NCBI GenBank assembly: GCA_964460035.1
Contig: CAYWPG010000012.1
Location: forward strand, 1-64,000
Source of the DNA: CAYWPG01 sp964460035
GTDB taxonomy: Bacteria > Pseudomonadota > Gammaproteobacteria > Nitrococcales > AK92
Reading direction: 5' to 3'
Length of the DNA stretch: 64,000 nucleotides
Of the stretch, positions 1 through 13,100 are shown one piece after another (positions within the stretch are counted from its first letter, which is position 1; each line of letters starts with the position of its first letter). The notes below the pieces were generated by a model. It made no database searches. It had not been told where the DNA came from and worked only from the letters and a program-made list of their open reading frames with translations. The position numbers were made by a program, and so were the translations under genes.

Positions 1-899
1 TGCAGCCCCGCGCTCATCCGGCACACCGTGCTCTCGCCGTGATAAACCGTTTTGCGGCAGCGCAGCTCCTGGGCGCGAATTTCGGCCAGCACCCGCGCCT
101 CGTCCTGATCGACGACGTTCTGGCCATAGAGACTGACTTCGCCCGAGCCGCGCGGATCGACCTCCGCCTCGGCGCTGATCCGGATCGAAGGTCGCTCGTC
201 ATTGTAATTGTGAATGACTACGGTGCGCGGCATACGCCGCTGGTGGCAGACGATAGAGTGCACCGTCTCTCCAAAATCGCCCGGATCCATTCCTAGCGCC
301 GCCATATAGCGAACTTCCGGCTCGGGCATTGCGGCCTGCTGCAAGCGGCTGTCGCAAAAAACAATTTCTTCGTGCTCGCTGCCGGGCAGAAAATAGTAAT
401 AGACTCCATCGCGCTCCAGCACGCGCGAGAGGAACTGCCAGTCGCTTTCGGCGTACTGCAGACGAAAATCCCACTGCCGATAAGTAGCTTCCAGCGCCAG
501 CCGGTAATCGGTAGCGGTGATGCCGGCCCGTTCCAGCGTTACCTTGATAACGTCTTCCACATTGGTATCGAGATAAACCCGATTGGCCTGCGTTAGCGTC
601 AGCTCCCAAACCCGCGGAACCAGCAGAATGCGGTAGACGGTTAATTCATCTGCCTGATCCAACACCTGCACATCGGCGGCGATGCCATGTATGATCCGTT
701 CGCCCCGTCCCGACGCGATCGTAAAAGTGCTGGGCTGATCGAGCATGTCGTCGATGACCAGATCCGGATTCTCCGAAACCAGATCCAGCTCGAACTGATA
801 AAGCCGAGACACGCCCTCCTCGCCTGTGAATCGTGCAACGCGGAACGTATCCTCGGGAAACCCCTGGCACCGAAAGGTATACCTGACCTGGTCCGCCAT
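1..899 (-). CDS. vgrG: VgrG type VI secretion tip protein (N-terminal part, truncated by window edge)
   Basis: Reading the minus strand from an ATG at 897-899 gives an uninterrupted frame of 299 residues that leaves the window at base 1. The translation starts MADQVRYTFRCQG and carries hallmarks of the gp27-like base of VgrG: a segment FELDLVSENPDL, the stretch VPRVWELTLTQ, the submotif NVEDVIKVTLERAGI and the pattern ESDWQFLSRVLERDGVYYYF. VgrG trimers cap the Hcp tube of the type VI secretion system and carry effectors. The gp5-like needle and any C-terminal effector or adaptor domain lie outside the window. A purine-rich run (AAAGGGGGGAG) sits just before the ATG. No other T6SS gene is visible to the right, so this may be an orphan vgrG island. 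Family assignment is firm; the full product and its cargo are unknown. Confidence 0.88.
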   Translation of the reverse strand, partial: MADQVRYTFRCQGFPEDTFRVARFTGEEGVSRLYQFELDLVSENPDLVIDDMLDQPSTFTIASGRGERIIHGIAADVQVLDQADELTVYRILLVPRVWELTLTQANRVYLDTNVEDVIKVTLERAGITATDYRLALEATYRQWDFRLQYAESDWQFLSRVLERDGVYYYFLPGSEHEEIVFCDSRLQQAAMPEPEVRYMAALGMDPGDFGETVHSIVCHQRRMPRTVVIHNYNDERPSIRISAEAEVDPRGSGEVSLYGQNVVDQDEARVLAEIRAQELRCRKTVYHGESTVCRMSAGL

Positions 900-1510
900 A
901 CTCCCCCCTTTGGCACACCTGCAACTGCCGCCAACCAGACCGCGAATCGGCACGCTCGATTCGATCCGCTCGTATCGCATGCGGCAGGCCCGAATAGCGG
1001 AACAATGTAACGGCGAAACAACCAGCCGCCGCTACACATCCTCGCGCCGATCGCCCAAAGACCGGCAAGCGCTCGCCACCCCAGCAAAGCGGGCGCTCAA
1101 TTAAATTCATAGCTTAGCAATCGCTGATATTAATGGACTTTCGTGGCTTTGGGTAAGAGAAATCGCATCTTCAACGTCAATAGCGTTTCCTGACTCCCGC
1201 TCCCGAATCGCGTGTATGCCGGCGACCACGACCTTCGAGGTTCTTTATCTCTGCACGTGGGCGCCGTCTGCGAGAATCGCGGCAGGCGCCGAAACTGAAC
1301 GGCTTGTGCCGGGGGTGGCATTTCTTTCGCAGCGCGGGCTTGCAATTCCGGCATTTACCAGCAGATTAGCTATTTGAGCCGGATGGGCGGTTCCGACGCT
1401 TCCTGCACATGCGAGTAGCCCGCTTCAGTGGTCCATACCTAGGTGTTCTGCCGCTTGGCATCCTGTTCGTTGGTCATCCTCCGCCGGCGCTCGCCAACCC
1501 GGAGTGACTC
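900..1510. other. Intergenic region between vgrG and the GGDEF/EAL gene, no gene seen
   Basis: This 611-base stretch separates divergently transcribed genes and is less GC-rich than its surroundings in the middle (about 1100-1190). It should hold the vgrG promoter on the minus strand and the promoter of the 1511 gene on the plus strand. The short frames in it have no recognisable protein features, and I see no convincing hairpin or tandem repeat. Confidence 0.5.
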
Positions 1511-4093
1511 GTGAGCCAGAATCAGCGGCGACCCCATTGCGATCAAAGCGGGAGCAGAGTCAGTGCCGGCCGCCAGCGCTTTCAGTCGCTGGCACTGGCG
1601 CTCTCGAGAATGAACTCGGCGCGCAACCGCGAACAGATCCTCGCCACTATGAACTCCGAGGCCAACGTGCTCGCTGCCACCGATGGTGTCTGTGTGATCG
1701 CGAAGGATGGGGAACAGCTTTACCTGGCCAGCGGCCAGCGACTGGGGCCGGCATCCGTTACCAATCAACGCTTCCCTTTGCTCTCCGCGCTCGCCAAGCG
1801 CAGCATGAACAGCGGCACCACCATCGTAGTCCGCGATGTCAGCCGCGACCGCGACTTCTCTGCCTTACAAAGCACCGCTATCGGCAGCCTGATCATGGTG
1901 CCGGTCGGCGAGCCCGCACCGCGCGCGGCCATTGCAGCCTATTGGGCTAGCCCGCACCACCCGCGCCCCGAGGAAGTAGCGGTTCTCGAAACGCTGATAC
2001 GCGCGGCTTGGGATGCCGTACAGCGCCGTCAAACCGAAGAGCGGCTGCGACAAAGCGAAGAACGCTTGAGCGCCATTTTCAAGCACGCCGCTGTCGGGCT
2101 GTCCGAACTGTCGCTGGATGGCAAGTTCTTGCGCGTCAACGACGAACTCTGCCGCATACTGGGCCGTCCGCGCGAGCGCGTGCTGCAGCTGGGGATTGCG
2201 GACGTCACGCATCCCGGCGATATCCAAAGAAGTCTGGAGACCGTGCAGCGCCTGATCGCTACCGGCAAGCCGGGCAGCCTGGACAAACGCTACCAGCGCC
2301 CCGACGGGAGCCTGGTTTGGGCTACCAGCAGCGTCACGCGCCTGGACGATGAGCACGGCCGCCCCAGCCGCGTGCTGGCAGTGACGGTGGACCTGACACA
2401 GCGCAAGCTTGCCGAAGATGCGCTGCGCGCCAGCGAACGCCGTTATCGCGCGCTGGCGGAACTCAGCCCCGAAGGCATCCTGGTCGCCCACAACGGGATT
2501 TATCAGTATGCGAACGCCGCCGCCATGCAGCTGCTGCGAGCCGGCGAAAGCGACATAGTGGGCCATCCCACGCTCGAGTTCGTCACCTCGAACAGCCGAC
2601 GGGCCGCGCACGAACAGCTCAGCGGCCTTGGCACGGAACGGCCCAGCACGTCCCTGGTCGAGCAGCGTTGGCGCCGCAAGGACGGCAAGGAAATCGACCT
2701 GGAGGTCTCAGTGGGCCGCATCGAATGGGAAGGACAGCCCGCGGTACAGATCCTGCTAAGAGACATTACCGAGCGCAAGCAGGCGGAAGTGCGGATCTGG
2801 CGTCATGCCAACTTCGATGCCCTGACCGGGCTGCCGAATCGGCGCCTGTTCCGCGACCGGCTCGATCAGGAAATCAAGAAAGCCCAACGGCTGGGGCACC
2901 AGCTGGCCCTGCTCTTTATCGATTTGGACGGCTTCAAGCAGGTCAACGACCTGCTGGGTCACGATGCCGGCGACCAGCTCCTGATCCAGGCCGCCCAGCG
3001 GCTGGAGGCGACAGTTCGTCGCGGCGACACCGTGGCCCGCCTGGGCGGCGACGAGTTCACCGTGATTCTCAGCGAGCTGCAGAACATAGAGCCGGTAGAG
3101 CAAGTCGCTCAGAAAATCATCGACACGCTTGCCAAGCCATTCAGGCTCGGCAAGGAAACCACTTACGTCAGCGCCAGCCTGGGCATCACCATATACCCCA
3201 ACGATGCGACCACCTCCGAGCGCCTTATCCGTGCCGCCGATCAGGCCATGTACTCGGCAAAACAGGCCGGGAAGAACCGCTTCAGCTACTTTACACGGGA
3301 AATGGACCGCCAGGCGCACCGTCGTCTGCGCATGATCAACGAGTTACGCATCGCCGTCGGTCGCGGCCAGCTGGAGGTGTACTACCAGCCCGTGATTGAC
3401 TTGGCCACGGCCAATATCGTCAAGGCCGAAGCGCTGTTGCGTTGGCACCATCCGCGCTTCGGCCTGGTCATGCCCTCTACCTTCGTCCCATTGGCCGAAG
3501 AGTCCGGCCTGATCAGAGACATCGGCAACTGGGTGTTTCGCGAAGCCGCCCGCTTTGCAAAGCACTGCCGGGCCCGCTCGGACATACCGCTGCAAGTGAC
3601 CGTCAACAAATCGCCTGCCCAGTTTCTTCCCGCTACAAGCGAAAACGAATGGCTGCGCTTCCTGCACGAACTGGATCTGGCAGGCGAAAGCATTACGGTG
3701 GAGATTACCGAAAACGTGCTGCTGGACGCCTCCAGCGCCGTCACCGGCCGCTTGCGCAAGTTTCACGACGCCGGAGTGGAAGTGGCCATCGACGATTTCG
3801 GTACGGGTTACTCCTCGCTGGCGTATCTGAAGAAGTTCGACATCGACTATCTGAAAATCGACCAGTCCTTCGTCCGCGACATGGCCCTGGACAACACCAA
3901 CCGGACCATTGCCGAGACGATCATCGTCATGGCGCACAAGCTGGGGCTGAAAGTCATTGCCGAAGGCATAGAAACGCCCGCCCAACTGGCACTGCTCAAA
4001 AGCGCCGGCTGCGACTTCGGACAGGGTTTTCTGTTCTCCAGGCCGCTGCCGGCTGCGCAGTTCGACCGTTTACTGGCCGCCGGCCATGCCTGA
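1511..4093 (+). CDS. GAF-PAS-PAS-GGDEF-EAL cyclic-di-GMP signalling protein
   Basis: This 860-residue protein starts at GTG 1511. Residues about 25-170 look like a GAF-type sensor domain, followed by two PAS domains (about 182-300 and 305-425), each ending in the usual DLTQRK / DITERK junction. The diguanylate cyclase domain has an intact GGDEF (512-516) with an RxxD product-inhibition site just upstream (503-506). The phosphodiesterase domain has EAL at 640-642, ITEN, IDDFGTGYSS, LKIDQ and AEGIET, so the known metal and catalytic residues appear present. The protein could therefore make or break c-di-GMP; which activity dominates cannot be read from sequence. No membrane segment is seen, so it is probably cytosolic. 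It stands alone, with vgrG divergent on its left and the minus-strand glucan genes converging on its right. Confidence 0.92.
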   Translation: MSQNQRRPHCDQSGSRVSAGRQRFQSLALALSRMNSARNREQILATMNSEANVLAATDGVCVIAKDGEQLYLASGQRLGPASVTNQRFPLLSALAKRSMNSGTTIVVRDVSRDRDFSALQSTAIGSLIMVPVGEPAPRAAIAAYWASPHHPRPEEVAVLETLIRAAWDAVQRRQTEERLRQSEERLSAIFKHAAVGLSELSLDGKFLRVNDELCRILGRPRERVLQLGIADVTHPGDIQRSLETVQRLIATGKPGSLDKRYQRPDGSLVWATSSVTRLDDEHGRPSRVLAVTVDLTQRKLAEDALRASERRYRALAELSPEGILVAHNGIYQYANAAAMQLLRAGESDIVGHPTLEFVTSNSRRAAHEQLSGLGTERPSTSLVEQRWRRKDGKEIDLEVSVGRIEWEGQPAVQILLRDITERKQAEVRIWRHANFDALTGLPNRRLFRDRLDQEIKKAQRLGHQLALLFIDLDGFKQVNDLLGHDAGDQLLIQAAQRLEATVRRGDTVARLGGDEFTVILSELQNIEPVEQVAQKIIDTLAKPFRLGKETTYVSASLGITIYPNDATTSERLIRAADQAMYSAKQAGKNRFSYFTREMDRQAHRRLRMINELRIAVGRGQLEVYYQPVIDLATANIVKAEALLRWHHPRFGLVMPSTFVPLAEESGLIRDIGNWVFREAARFAKHCRARSDIPLQVTVNKSPAQFLPATSENEWLRFLHELDLAGESITVEITENVLLDASSAVTGRLRKFHDAGVEVAIDDFGTGYSSLAYLKKFDIDYLKIDQSFVRDMALDNTNRTIAETIIVMAHKLGLKVIAEGIETPAQLALLKSAGCDFGQGFLFSRPLPAAQFDRLLAAGHA

Positions 4094-4163
4094 CTATCGC
4101 ACGGCGGCAGGTCGCCTGCACGGGCCTTGCGGGCGTCGAATCCAGCGCCGGAGCGAGCGACAC

Positions 4164-5375
4164 CTAGATATCGAACCGGCCGCTCTCCAGGGCTCGCCGC
4201 GCCAGCAGGAACGTGGCCGCGTTCCAGCTCTGTCCCGCCATACCCAGCGGCTGCAGCGTCTCGGCATGGAACCATTCGGTGAAGCGCCAGTTGTCGAGAC
4301 TGTTTACCTGCGCCAAGCGCATTAGCTCGTCTGCCGCCATCTTGCGCTTGCCCAGCATGGCCAGGGCCATCACCCAGAAGCCACCGATGAAGGGCCAGAT
4401 CCCGCCGTTATGGTACTGGTGGGGGTGATTCTGCCTATGGCGCCCCATGTAGGCGCGCCAGAGCTCGTCATCCGTGGTGATGGGGTCTAACACGGTACGC
4501 ACCGGGTAGGGCTCGTGCGCCCGGCGGGCCAGCAGCGTCTTGATGATTTCCTGCGACATGGCATCGCCGGCCAGCCCATAGAGCACCGCCAGCAGATTGC
4601 CGAACACATCGCCCTCGTCGCCGACGAAGGAGAGATTCACGAAGCTGAAGTACAGGCCCCGGTTGCGCTGGCCGCGGCGCGCGTAGTGGACCAGCAGGCG
4701 GGCGCGGCGGTACTCCGGCAGATCGCGACGGTTCGGTTGAAACAGATGATTGAATTGCTGCCGCGTCTCTTCGCCATGAGGCAGGTCGAACAACTGCTTG
4801 ACGCGATACCAGAGCGCGTTGGTATACAGCACGAAGCCGGAGCGCGGCATGATGTCTGCCCAGTCGCTGGCCTCGTTCTGCTGAAGTAGGAAAAAGCGCT
4901 GGTGCTCCTGCGCCTCCAACCACGCAATCGCCCGCTCCACCTCCGCATGCCAGCGTCCCTCCACCCCCGGCACGCAACTGTGCCGCCAGGTGTGGTGGAC
5001 CGCGATCAGCCACCAGAGCGTGGCGTCTATACAGCCGAGATACCAGAAATCGGTATCGGCGCTGCGCGGATCCACGTATTTGGGAATCTGTCCGTTGCGG
5101 GCCTGCCCCCGCGCCAGCGCATCCAGACTGGCCACTGCGCCCGTTTCTAGCGCAGGAACGCCGCTGCCGGCCATGGCCAGCACGCAAATGGCGGCATCCC
5201 GCCCGAAGATACGCGTATAGCTGCGCGCTTCCGCCGCATCCGTAAGGCTGGCCGCCATCACGCCTTGCGGCGTGAGATTGTGCGCCAACAGGCGCAGCGA
5301 CTCGGCGGCGCAGCGGTCGATAAGCGCGGATTGGGAGCTGGAGACGTCGGTGCGGTTGGCAGTGCTGCCTTGCAT
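4164..5375 (-). CDS. GH100-like / amylo-alpha-1,6-glucosidase-like (alpha/alpha)6-barrel glycosidase
   Basis: A 403-residue protein with the marks of six-hairpin glycosidases related to neutral invertases (GH100) and bacterial debranching enzymes: IFGRD (56-60), NGQIPKYVDP (95-103), SDWADIMPRSGFVLYTN (170-186), whose DWAD aspartate is the likely acid, and YHNGGIWPFIGGFW near residue 335. It has no signal peptide and should be cytosolic. It follows the glgB-glgE-treS-glgX-malQ operon on the same strand, but a terminator-like hairpin (5429-5464) lies between, so it may be expressed separately. GH100 enzymes hydrolyse sucrose, while relatives are annotated as glycogen debranching enzymes. The neighbourhood favours an alpha-glucan or disaccharide substrate, but sequence alone does not decide. 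Start chosen at the ATG at 5375, preceded by GAGG. Confidence 0.75.
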   Translation of the reverse strand: MQGSTANRTDVSSSQSALIDRCAAESLRLLAHNLTPQGVMAASLTDAAEARSYTRIFGRDAAICVLAMAGSGVPALETGAVASLDALARGQARNGQIPKYVDPRSADTDFWYLGCIDATLWWLIAVHHTWRHSCVPGVEGRWHAEVERAIAWLEAQEHQRFFLLQQNEASDWADIMPRSGFVLYTNALWYRVKQLFDLPHGEETRQQFNHLFQPNRRDLPEYRRARLLVHYARRGQRNRGLYFSFVNLSFVGDEGDVFGNLLAVLYGLAGDAMSQEIIKTLLARRAHEPYPVRTVLDPITTDDELWRAYMGRHRQNHPHQYHNGGIWPFIGGFWVMALAMLGKRKMAADELMRLAQVNSLDNWRFTEWFHAETLQPLGMAGQSWNAATFLLARRALESGRFDI

Positions 5376-5417
5376 GTACCAGCCTCGCTAATGTCCCGGC
5401 CGTATGCCGAAGAGAAT

Positions 5418-5464
5418 GGAAAACCCATCGGCAGATCGGCTCGCCACCGCACGCCGATCTGCCG
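5418..5464 (-). terminator. Intrinsic terminator downstream of malQ
   Basis: A 12-bp perfect inverted repeat CGGCAGATCGGC (5429-5440) / GCCGATCTGCCG (5453-5464) with a 12-base loop. Read on the minus strand, the stem is followed by ATGGGTTTTCC, a short T run. It lies between the end of malQ and the start of the GH100-like gene. Confidence 0.6.
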
Positions 5465-5600
5465 GCTCAGTATTGGATAGAGTGCAAGCTCGTCAGGGAC
5501 AAGCGCATACCATCCGGTCATGGCGTCTCGGCTTGGCGAATGCGTGCATGGCGACGCATGGATGCAAGACCGGCGCAGACACACTCTTCGGCCAGATCGA

Positions 5601-7826
5601 TCACGGAAAGTTCCCCCGTGCAGCCAGCGGCCGGCCGCGAGGTCGTTCTGCATTCAAGGCGCTGGCAAGGCTAAGAAAAGGCGCATGCTGCGGCCACTCT
5701 TCCAGCGCCAGCGCAAGCTTGCGCCGCCAGTTCGGATGCTGATCCTCCAGACTGCCGGGGAGATTCGCTTGATCCGGCGTACGCAACACGTCCTCGGGCT
5801 GCACCATCAGCACCGCCGCGTTGGAGCGCGCCAGATAAATATGGACATTGCGGGCCAGCTCCTCGCTCAGCTCCGGCACCGACTCTACGTTGACGCCCTG
5901 CGGGAGCAGCCCCTCGCGCTCCAGAGCTGCCAGCAAGGCCGCGCGATCGCATGTGCGCGCACGAGTCTGGTTCGCTCGCGCCGCCTCGCTGTCGAACAGC
6001 CCAAGCTCGGTACGCAGCCTGATATCGCGCCCCTCCCAGAACCCAGCAAGCGTGGGCAGGTCGTGCGTGGACACCGCAGCCAGCGCCGCCTGCGGAAACC
6101 CCCGCACGGGCTTGAAATCACCAGTGCCGTCTTTCTCGAAATAGAGCAGCCGGTAGGAAAGCATACGGGTGCGCTGCATGGCCTGGCGCACCTCATCCGG
6201 CACGGTGCCCAGATCCTCGCCTATGATCAGGCAACGATTGCGGTGGCTCTCCAGCGCGACGATGCCCAGCATTTCCTCCAAAGCGTAGTGCACGTAAGCC
6301 CCTTCGGCCGCGCTCATGCCATGGGGAATCCAGTAAAGGCGCATCAGCCCCATCACATGGTCTATGCGCAAAGCGCCCGCCCGGCGCATGTTCTCGCGCA
6401 GTACAGCGATAAAAGGCGCGTAAGCGGCCTGCCTCAACCTGTGGGGGTTATACGGCGGCAGCCCCCAGTCCTGCCCCTGGCGATTGAAGTCGTCCGGTGG
6501 CGCGCCTACGTTCGCCCCTTGCGCGTAAAGCGACTGGTCGCGCCAACAGTCCACGCCGCCGCGGTCCACCGAAACGGCCAGATCCAAGTACAGCCCTACC
6601 CCCATGCCAAGACCAGCTAGCCGGGCATCCGTGTCTTCTAGCTGCTGCTCGGCCTGCCATTGCAGATACTCGAAGAACTCGATGCGCTCGCCATGCGCAC
6701 GAGCGAACTCGACCACCGCCGGGCAGTCCGGCTCGCGATACTCGGGTGGCCACTGTTGCCAGCTCCAGCTCTGGGGATCGCGAACGCGCCGGTGCTCGTA
6801 GAGCGCTTCGAACAGCGCGTAGTCGCGCAAAGCCTTGCCGCCCCGGTGCTGAAACGCGCGAAACGCACGCCCACGTGCGCTGGGGCCGCTAAGATGGTGC
6901 GCGCGAAAGTGGCTATACAACTCACCCAGCACGGTAAGCTTGGCCGCCGCGACGCCCGGGTAGTCCACCAGCGGCGACTCGCGCAGCGCCTGCAACCGCG
7001 ACTGGAACGCGGCACTGCGAACCCGCGTCCGTGCCGATTCGCACTCACGAAAGTCGGGCACGGCCTCGACGTCCAGATACACTACGTTGAGAAAGCCCCG
7101 GCTGGATGGGCTGTAAGGGCTGGCATGGCCCGGGTTGCCCAAAAAGAGCGCATGCAACGGGCTGATTCCGACGATGTCGGCACCCTGCTCGGCCCACTGC
7201 TGAGCGAGCTGGCGCAGATCGGTGAAATCCCCTATCCCCCAGTTTCGACGCGAACGCAACGAGTAAAGCTGCACCGCCGGCCCCCAGATGCGTCCGCCAT
7301 CGGCGAGCGCGGGCGGCAAGTAGCAGGTAGGCGGCGCGACGATCAGCGGTGTCGCCGCCAGCCGCCGACTACCCAGCAGAAGCTCAAGGCGATGGTAGCC
7401 CGGCGGCAGGGCCAGGCCGAGGACCAGCTCGAAGGCAAGATGCGCGCGCGCCGCCACCACGCGCCCGCCGAGGATGTCCTGCCGGTCCAGCGAGCAGGCA
7501 TCTTCATGGCTGTCGCCGTGCTCGGTTACGACGCGCCAGCGCAGCGGCCGCCAGGCAAGTTCGTCCGCCAGCGCGAGGGGTACTCTTAGCGGTTCGCCCT
7601 CGCGCGCTACCAGCACGGGCGGCAGTGGCGCCTGCCAGTGCGCATCCTCCCAGGCCGCCAACGCAGCGACCGGATCGGCCTCCGGCTCCGGCAGCGCCCC
7701 CATGGCCGTCAGCAAGCGGCGCAACACCCGTTCGGAGGCGACCCTCTCGGCGCCGAAAATGTCGCTGTAGGCCAGCGCGATACCGCAGCGCGTAGCCAAT
7801 CGCTGTAGCGGGGATAGATCAGCCAT
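5601..7826 (-). CDS. malQ: 4-alpha-glucanotransferase (amylomaltase, GH77)
   Basis: A 741-residue GH77 protein. It shows the conserved active-site blocks LRIDHVMGLMRLYWIP (nucleophile Asp), IIGEDLGTVPDEV (acid/base Glu) and STHDLPTLAGFW (transition-state Asp). Length matches the longer proteobacterial MalQ form with an extra N-terminal domain (about residues 1-160). The enzyme disproportionates maltodextrins, moving glucan segments between chains and releasing glucose. It is cytosolic. It is the last gene of the glgB-glgE-treS/mak-glgX-malQ run, 109 bases after glgX, and is followed by a terminator-like hairpin. In this setting it would process short linear glucans released by GlgX back to longer chains. 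Confidence 0.95.
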   Translation of the reverse strand: MADLSPLQRLATRCGIALAYSDIFGAERVASERVLRRLLTAMGALPEPEADPVAALAAWEDAHWQAPLPPVLVAREGEPLRVPLALADELAWRPLRWRVVTEHGDSHEDACSLDRQDILGGRVVAARAHLAFELVLGLALPPGYHRLELLLGSRRLAATPLIVAPPTCYLPPALADGGRIWGPAVQLYSLRSRRNWGIGDFTDLRQLAQQWAEQGADIVGISPLHALFLGNPGHASPYSPSSRGFLNVVYLDVEAVPDFRECESARTRVRSAAFQSRLQALRESPLVDYPGVAAAKLTVLGELYSHFRAHHLSGPSARGRAFRAFQHRGGKALRDYALFEALYEHRRVRDPQSWSWQQWPPEYREPDCPAVVEFARAHGERIEFFEYLQWQAEQQLEDTDARLAGLGMGVGLYLDLAVSVDRGGVDCWRDQSLYAQGANVGAPPDDFNRQGQDWGLPPYNPHRLRQAAYAPFIAVLRENMRRAGALRIDHVMGLMRLYWIPHGMSAAEGAYVHYALEEMLGIVALESHRNRCLIIGEDLGTVPDEVRQAMQRTRMLSYRLLYFEKDGTGDFKPVRGFPQAALAAVSTHDLPTLAGFWEGRDIRLRTELGLFDSEAARANQTRARTCDRAALLAALEREGLLPQGVNVESVPELSEELARNVHIYLARSNAAVLMVQPEDVLRTPDQANLPGSLEDQHPNWRRKLALALEEWPQHAPFLSLASALNAERPRGRPLAARGNFP

Positions 7827-7935
7827 GGAGCATCTCCATTTGCCGGACTACCGCCCCGGAAGGCAAGCGATGATGAGCCGCGCCTACATCCGGCGGCAGT
7901 CGGTTCGCTGCCGAGCGGCACCAGGCGAATCCGTT

Positions 7936-10071
<2,136 letters not shown>

Positions 10072-10154
10072 TCCGCGCGGTTTCCTTGGCCTGCACTACT
10101 CTCTTCTACGTTGGGCCGTGCCTGTCGGGGGAAAACCGGCGCAGGCCTGCGCGC

Positions 10155-13100
10155 TCATTCGCGCTCCAGCAGTTCGAGCAGCCCGCCGATGGGAACGTCC
10201 GCCCAGCCGGGCCGGTTATCCAGCTCGTAGCGCACCTCGTACAGCGCCTTTTCAATAGTGAACAGATCAATCAGCCGTCGGGCTGCATCGGCATCGGCTG
10301 GATAGCTGCGCGCGGCGGCCACGCCTTCACCGTAACCGCGCAAGAAACTGTTCGCCGCCGCCCGCTCCCATTCCAGCAGCAGTGGCTGCAGCCGCTCGTA
10401 ATCTTCGGGACGATCGAATGTGGCGCTCTTCAGCGCCGCATGCGCGGCGTAATTGAACGAGCGCAGCATACCGGCCACATCGCGCAGCACGGGCCCCTTG
10501 GCTTGGCGCTCGCTCATGCTGCGGGCCGGCTCGCCTTCGAAATCGGTGATAACGAAATCGTTCTCCACCAACAGCACCTGCCCCAAGTGCAGATCGCCAT
10601 GGTAGCGCGTCTTCACGAACTCCGGCTCCAGGTCGGCAATGGCGCTCACCCGCCGGATCAGTTGCTCGCGTCGCTCTATGAGCATGTCTACCAGCGGCAG
10701 CAGCAAATCGGGCAGCTGATGACGGCGGTTACGCAGCGCTGCGTAGGTGTCGCCGATGTCGCGGTGCACCCTTGCGACCCACTCCGCCAGCTCGCCCGGG
10801 GTCACCTGCTCGGGCGCAAACTGGGGGTGGTCCGGGCCCGCGCTCGCCAGCGCCTGGTGCAGCTCGCCCACCCGGCGTCCCAGCGTAGCCGTGAGCATCA
10901 GATAGGGGGCGTGCGGATCCTCGATTTGCTCGGCTCCCTCCATCGTGAGGCCGGACAGGTAGCGCTCCAGGTAGTCCAGCGTGTACTGCCAGGCACTCCC
11001 CTGGTTCTCCACGTAGCCCTGCAGCATGGCGATGGTGGTCACCGTGCCATCGTCGTGCACGTACTCGATGCCGCCCGCTACCGGCGGCACCTGAGGCAAG
11101 GGCCGCTCTTCGGTGAGAAAACAGCCCATTTCCAGCTCCGGGTTCACGCCCGGCTGCAGCCGCCTGTACACCTTCAAGAACAACCGATTGCCGAACAGGA
11201 CGCTGGTATTGCTCTGCTCGAACGCTGGGTGCTGCACCGGCTCGGCGAGCGCGCCCTCGGCCAGGCGCGGATAAGCGGAAGTCGCGAAGAAGCGCAGGCG
11301 GCCGTCGCCAAAGGGCAGCTCGCTACTGCCGCCGATAGCGGTGAGCAGGGCTCGGCAAAAATCGGCGTCGCGCAGCGCGCTATAGAGAATGCCTTCATGC
11401 GCGCGCTGACGTACCCGTGCCAGCGCCTCGGCCGCGACAGCGTTGACTTTCTCCTCGTCGTCCTTCTCCCAGGCAATGCCCAGAGGCAGTACGTAGGTCT
11501 GTGGCGCCTCGTCGCGCGGCTTCACATCCACCAGAGTCAGCAGCCAACTGCCATAGGGCGTCGGCCACTCGCCTTGGGTGCGCAGCTCCACGCGCTCGAT
11601 AGGCCTGCCCTTGGCAGCGTACCAGCGCTTGCCTTCTATATAAGGCACCAGCACCTCGCGCTGCAGCTGTTCGCGCGTGCGCGTGGCCAGCAGCCGGCGA
11701 ACCTCCGACGCGTCGCTCTTGAGGCCGTGGAACGTCTGCCAGCCTTCGAGCAAGACCAAGGTAGGCAGCTCGCGCCGGGGCAGATGCTCCTCGTGCCAGC
11801 TGGGCACCTCCACATCGGTGGCAAGCCGAAAGGCGTAGAAGCCGTAGGGATGCACGGTGAGCAGGTAAGGCAGCTCGCCAACGGGCGGGAAAGGCGTATG
11901 CGAGACCAGTTCCACCGGCACGCGTCCGTTGAAGCGCGACAAATCCAGCTCCACCGGCTGTGGCGAGTGCGCCATATTGGCCACGCAGAGAATGATGTCC
12001 TCGCCGTATGTGCGCAGGTAAGCCAATATCTTGCGATTGCCCGGCTCGAGGAAGGTCAGATCGCCCCGCCCGAAGGCCTGGTGACGATTGCGCACCGCAA
12101 TCACCCGCTTGGTCCAGTTCAGCAGCGAGCTGGGACTGCGCGACTGCGCTTCCACGTTCACTGCCTGATAGCCGTACACGGGATCCATGATGAGCGGCAG
12201 GTAGAGCCGCTGGGGGTCGGCGCGCGAAAAACCGGCATTGCGATCCGGCGTCCATTGCATGGGGGTGCGCACGCCGTTGCGGTCGCCCAGGAAGATATTG
12301 TCGCCCATCCCGATTTCGTCGCCGTAGTAGATGATGGGCGAGCCCGGCATGGTCAGCAGCAAAGAGGTCAGCAGTTCTATCTTCGCGCGGTTGTTGTCCA
12401 TCAACGGCGCGAGTCGGCGCCGTATCCCCACGTTGATGCGCATGCGCGGCTCGGCGGCGTACATGTTGTACATGTAGTCGCGCTCGCGGTCGGTGACCAT
12501 CTCCAAGGTCAGCTCATCGTGGTTGCGCAGGAACAGCGCCCATTGGCAGGTTTCCGGAATTTCCGGCGTCTGCCGCATGATCTCGACGATGGGGTGGCGA
12601 TCCTCTTGGGCGATGGCCATGAACATGCGCGGCATCAAAGGGAAGTGATAGGCCATGTGGCACTCGTCCCCGTCGCCGAAGTACTCGCGCACGTCCTCGG
12701 GCCACTGATTGGCCTCGGCCAGGAACATGCGGTCCTGGTAGTGGGCATCGATCACCGCGCGCATCTGCTTGAGCACCTGGTGCGTCTCGGGCAGGTTCTC
12801 GTTGTTGGTGCCCTCGCGCACGCACAGGTAGGGAATGGCGTCCAGGCGCAGCCCATCCACGCCCATGTCCAGCCAGTAGCGCATCACGCGGATCACCGCC
12901 TTCACCACTTCCGGATTGTTATGGTTCAGATCCGGCTGGTGCGAGAAGAAGCGGTGCCAGTAGTACTGCCCGGCTTCCTCGTCCCAGGCCCAATTGGAGC
13001 GCTCGGTATCCGTAAAAATGATGCGCGTCTCGGGGAACTTCTTATCGTCGTCGCTCCAGATATAGAAGTTGCGCTTGCGCGACCCTTTCGGCGCCCGGCG

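Noticed and set aside
1130..1354. Short minus-strand frame in the gap right of vgrG
   Set aside because: 74 codons, no ribosome binding site, no family resemblance.
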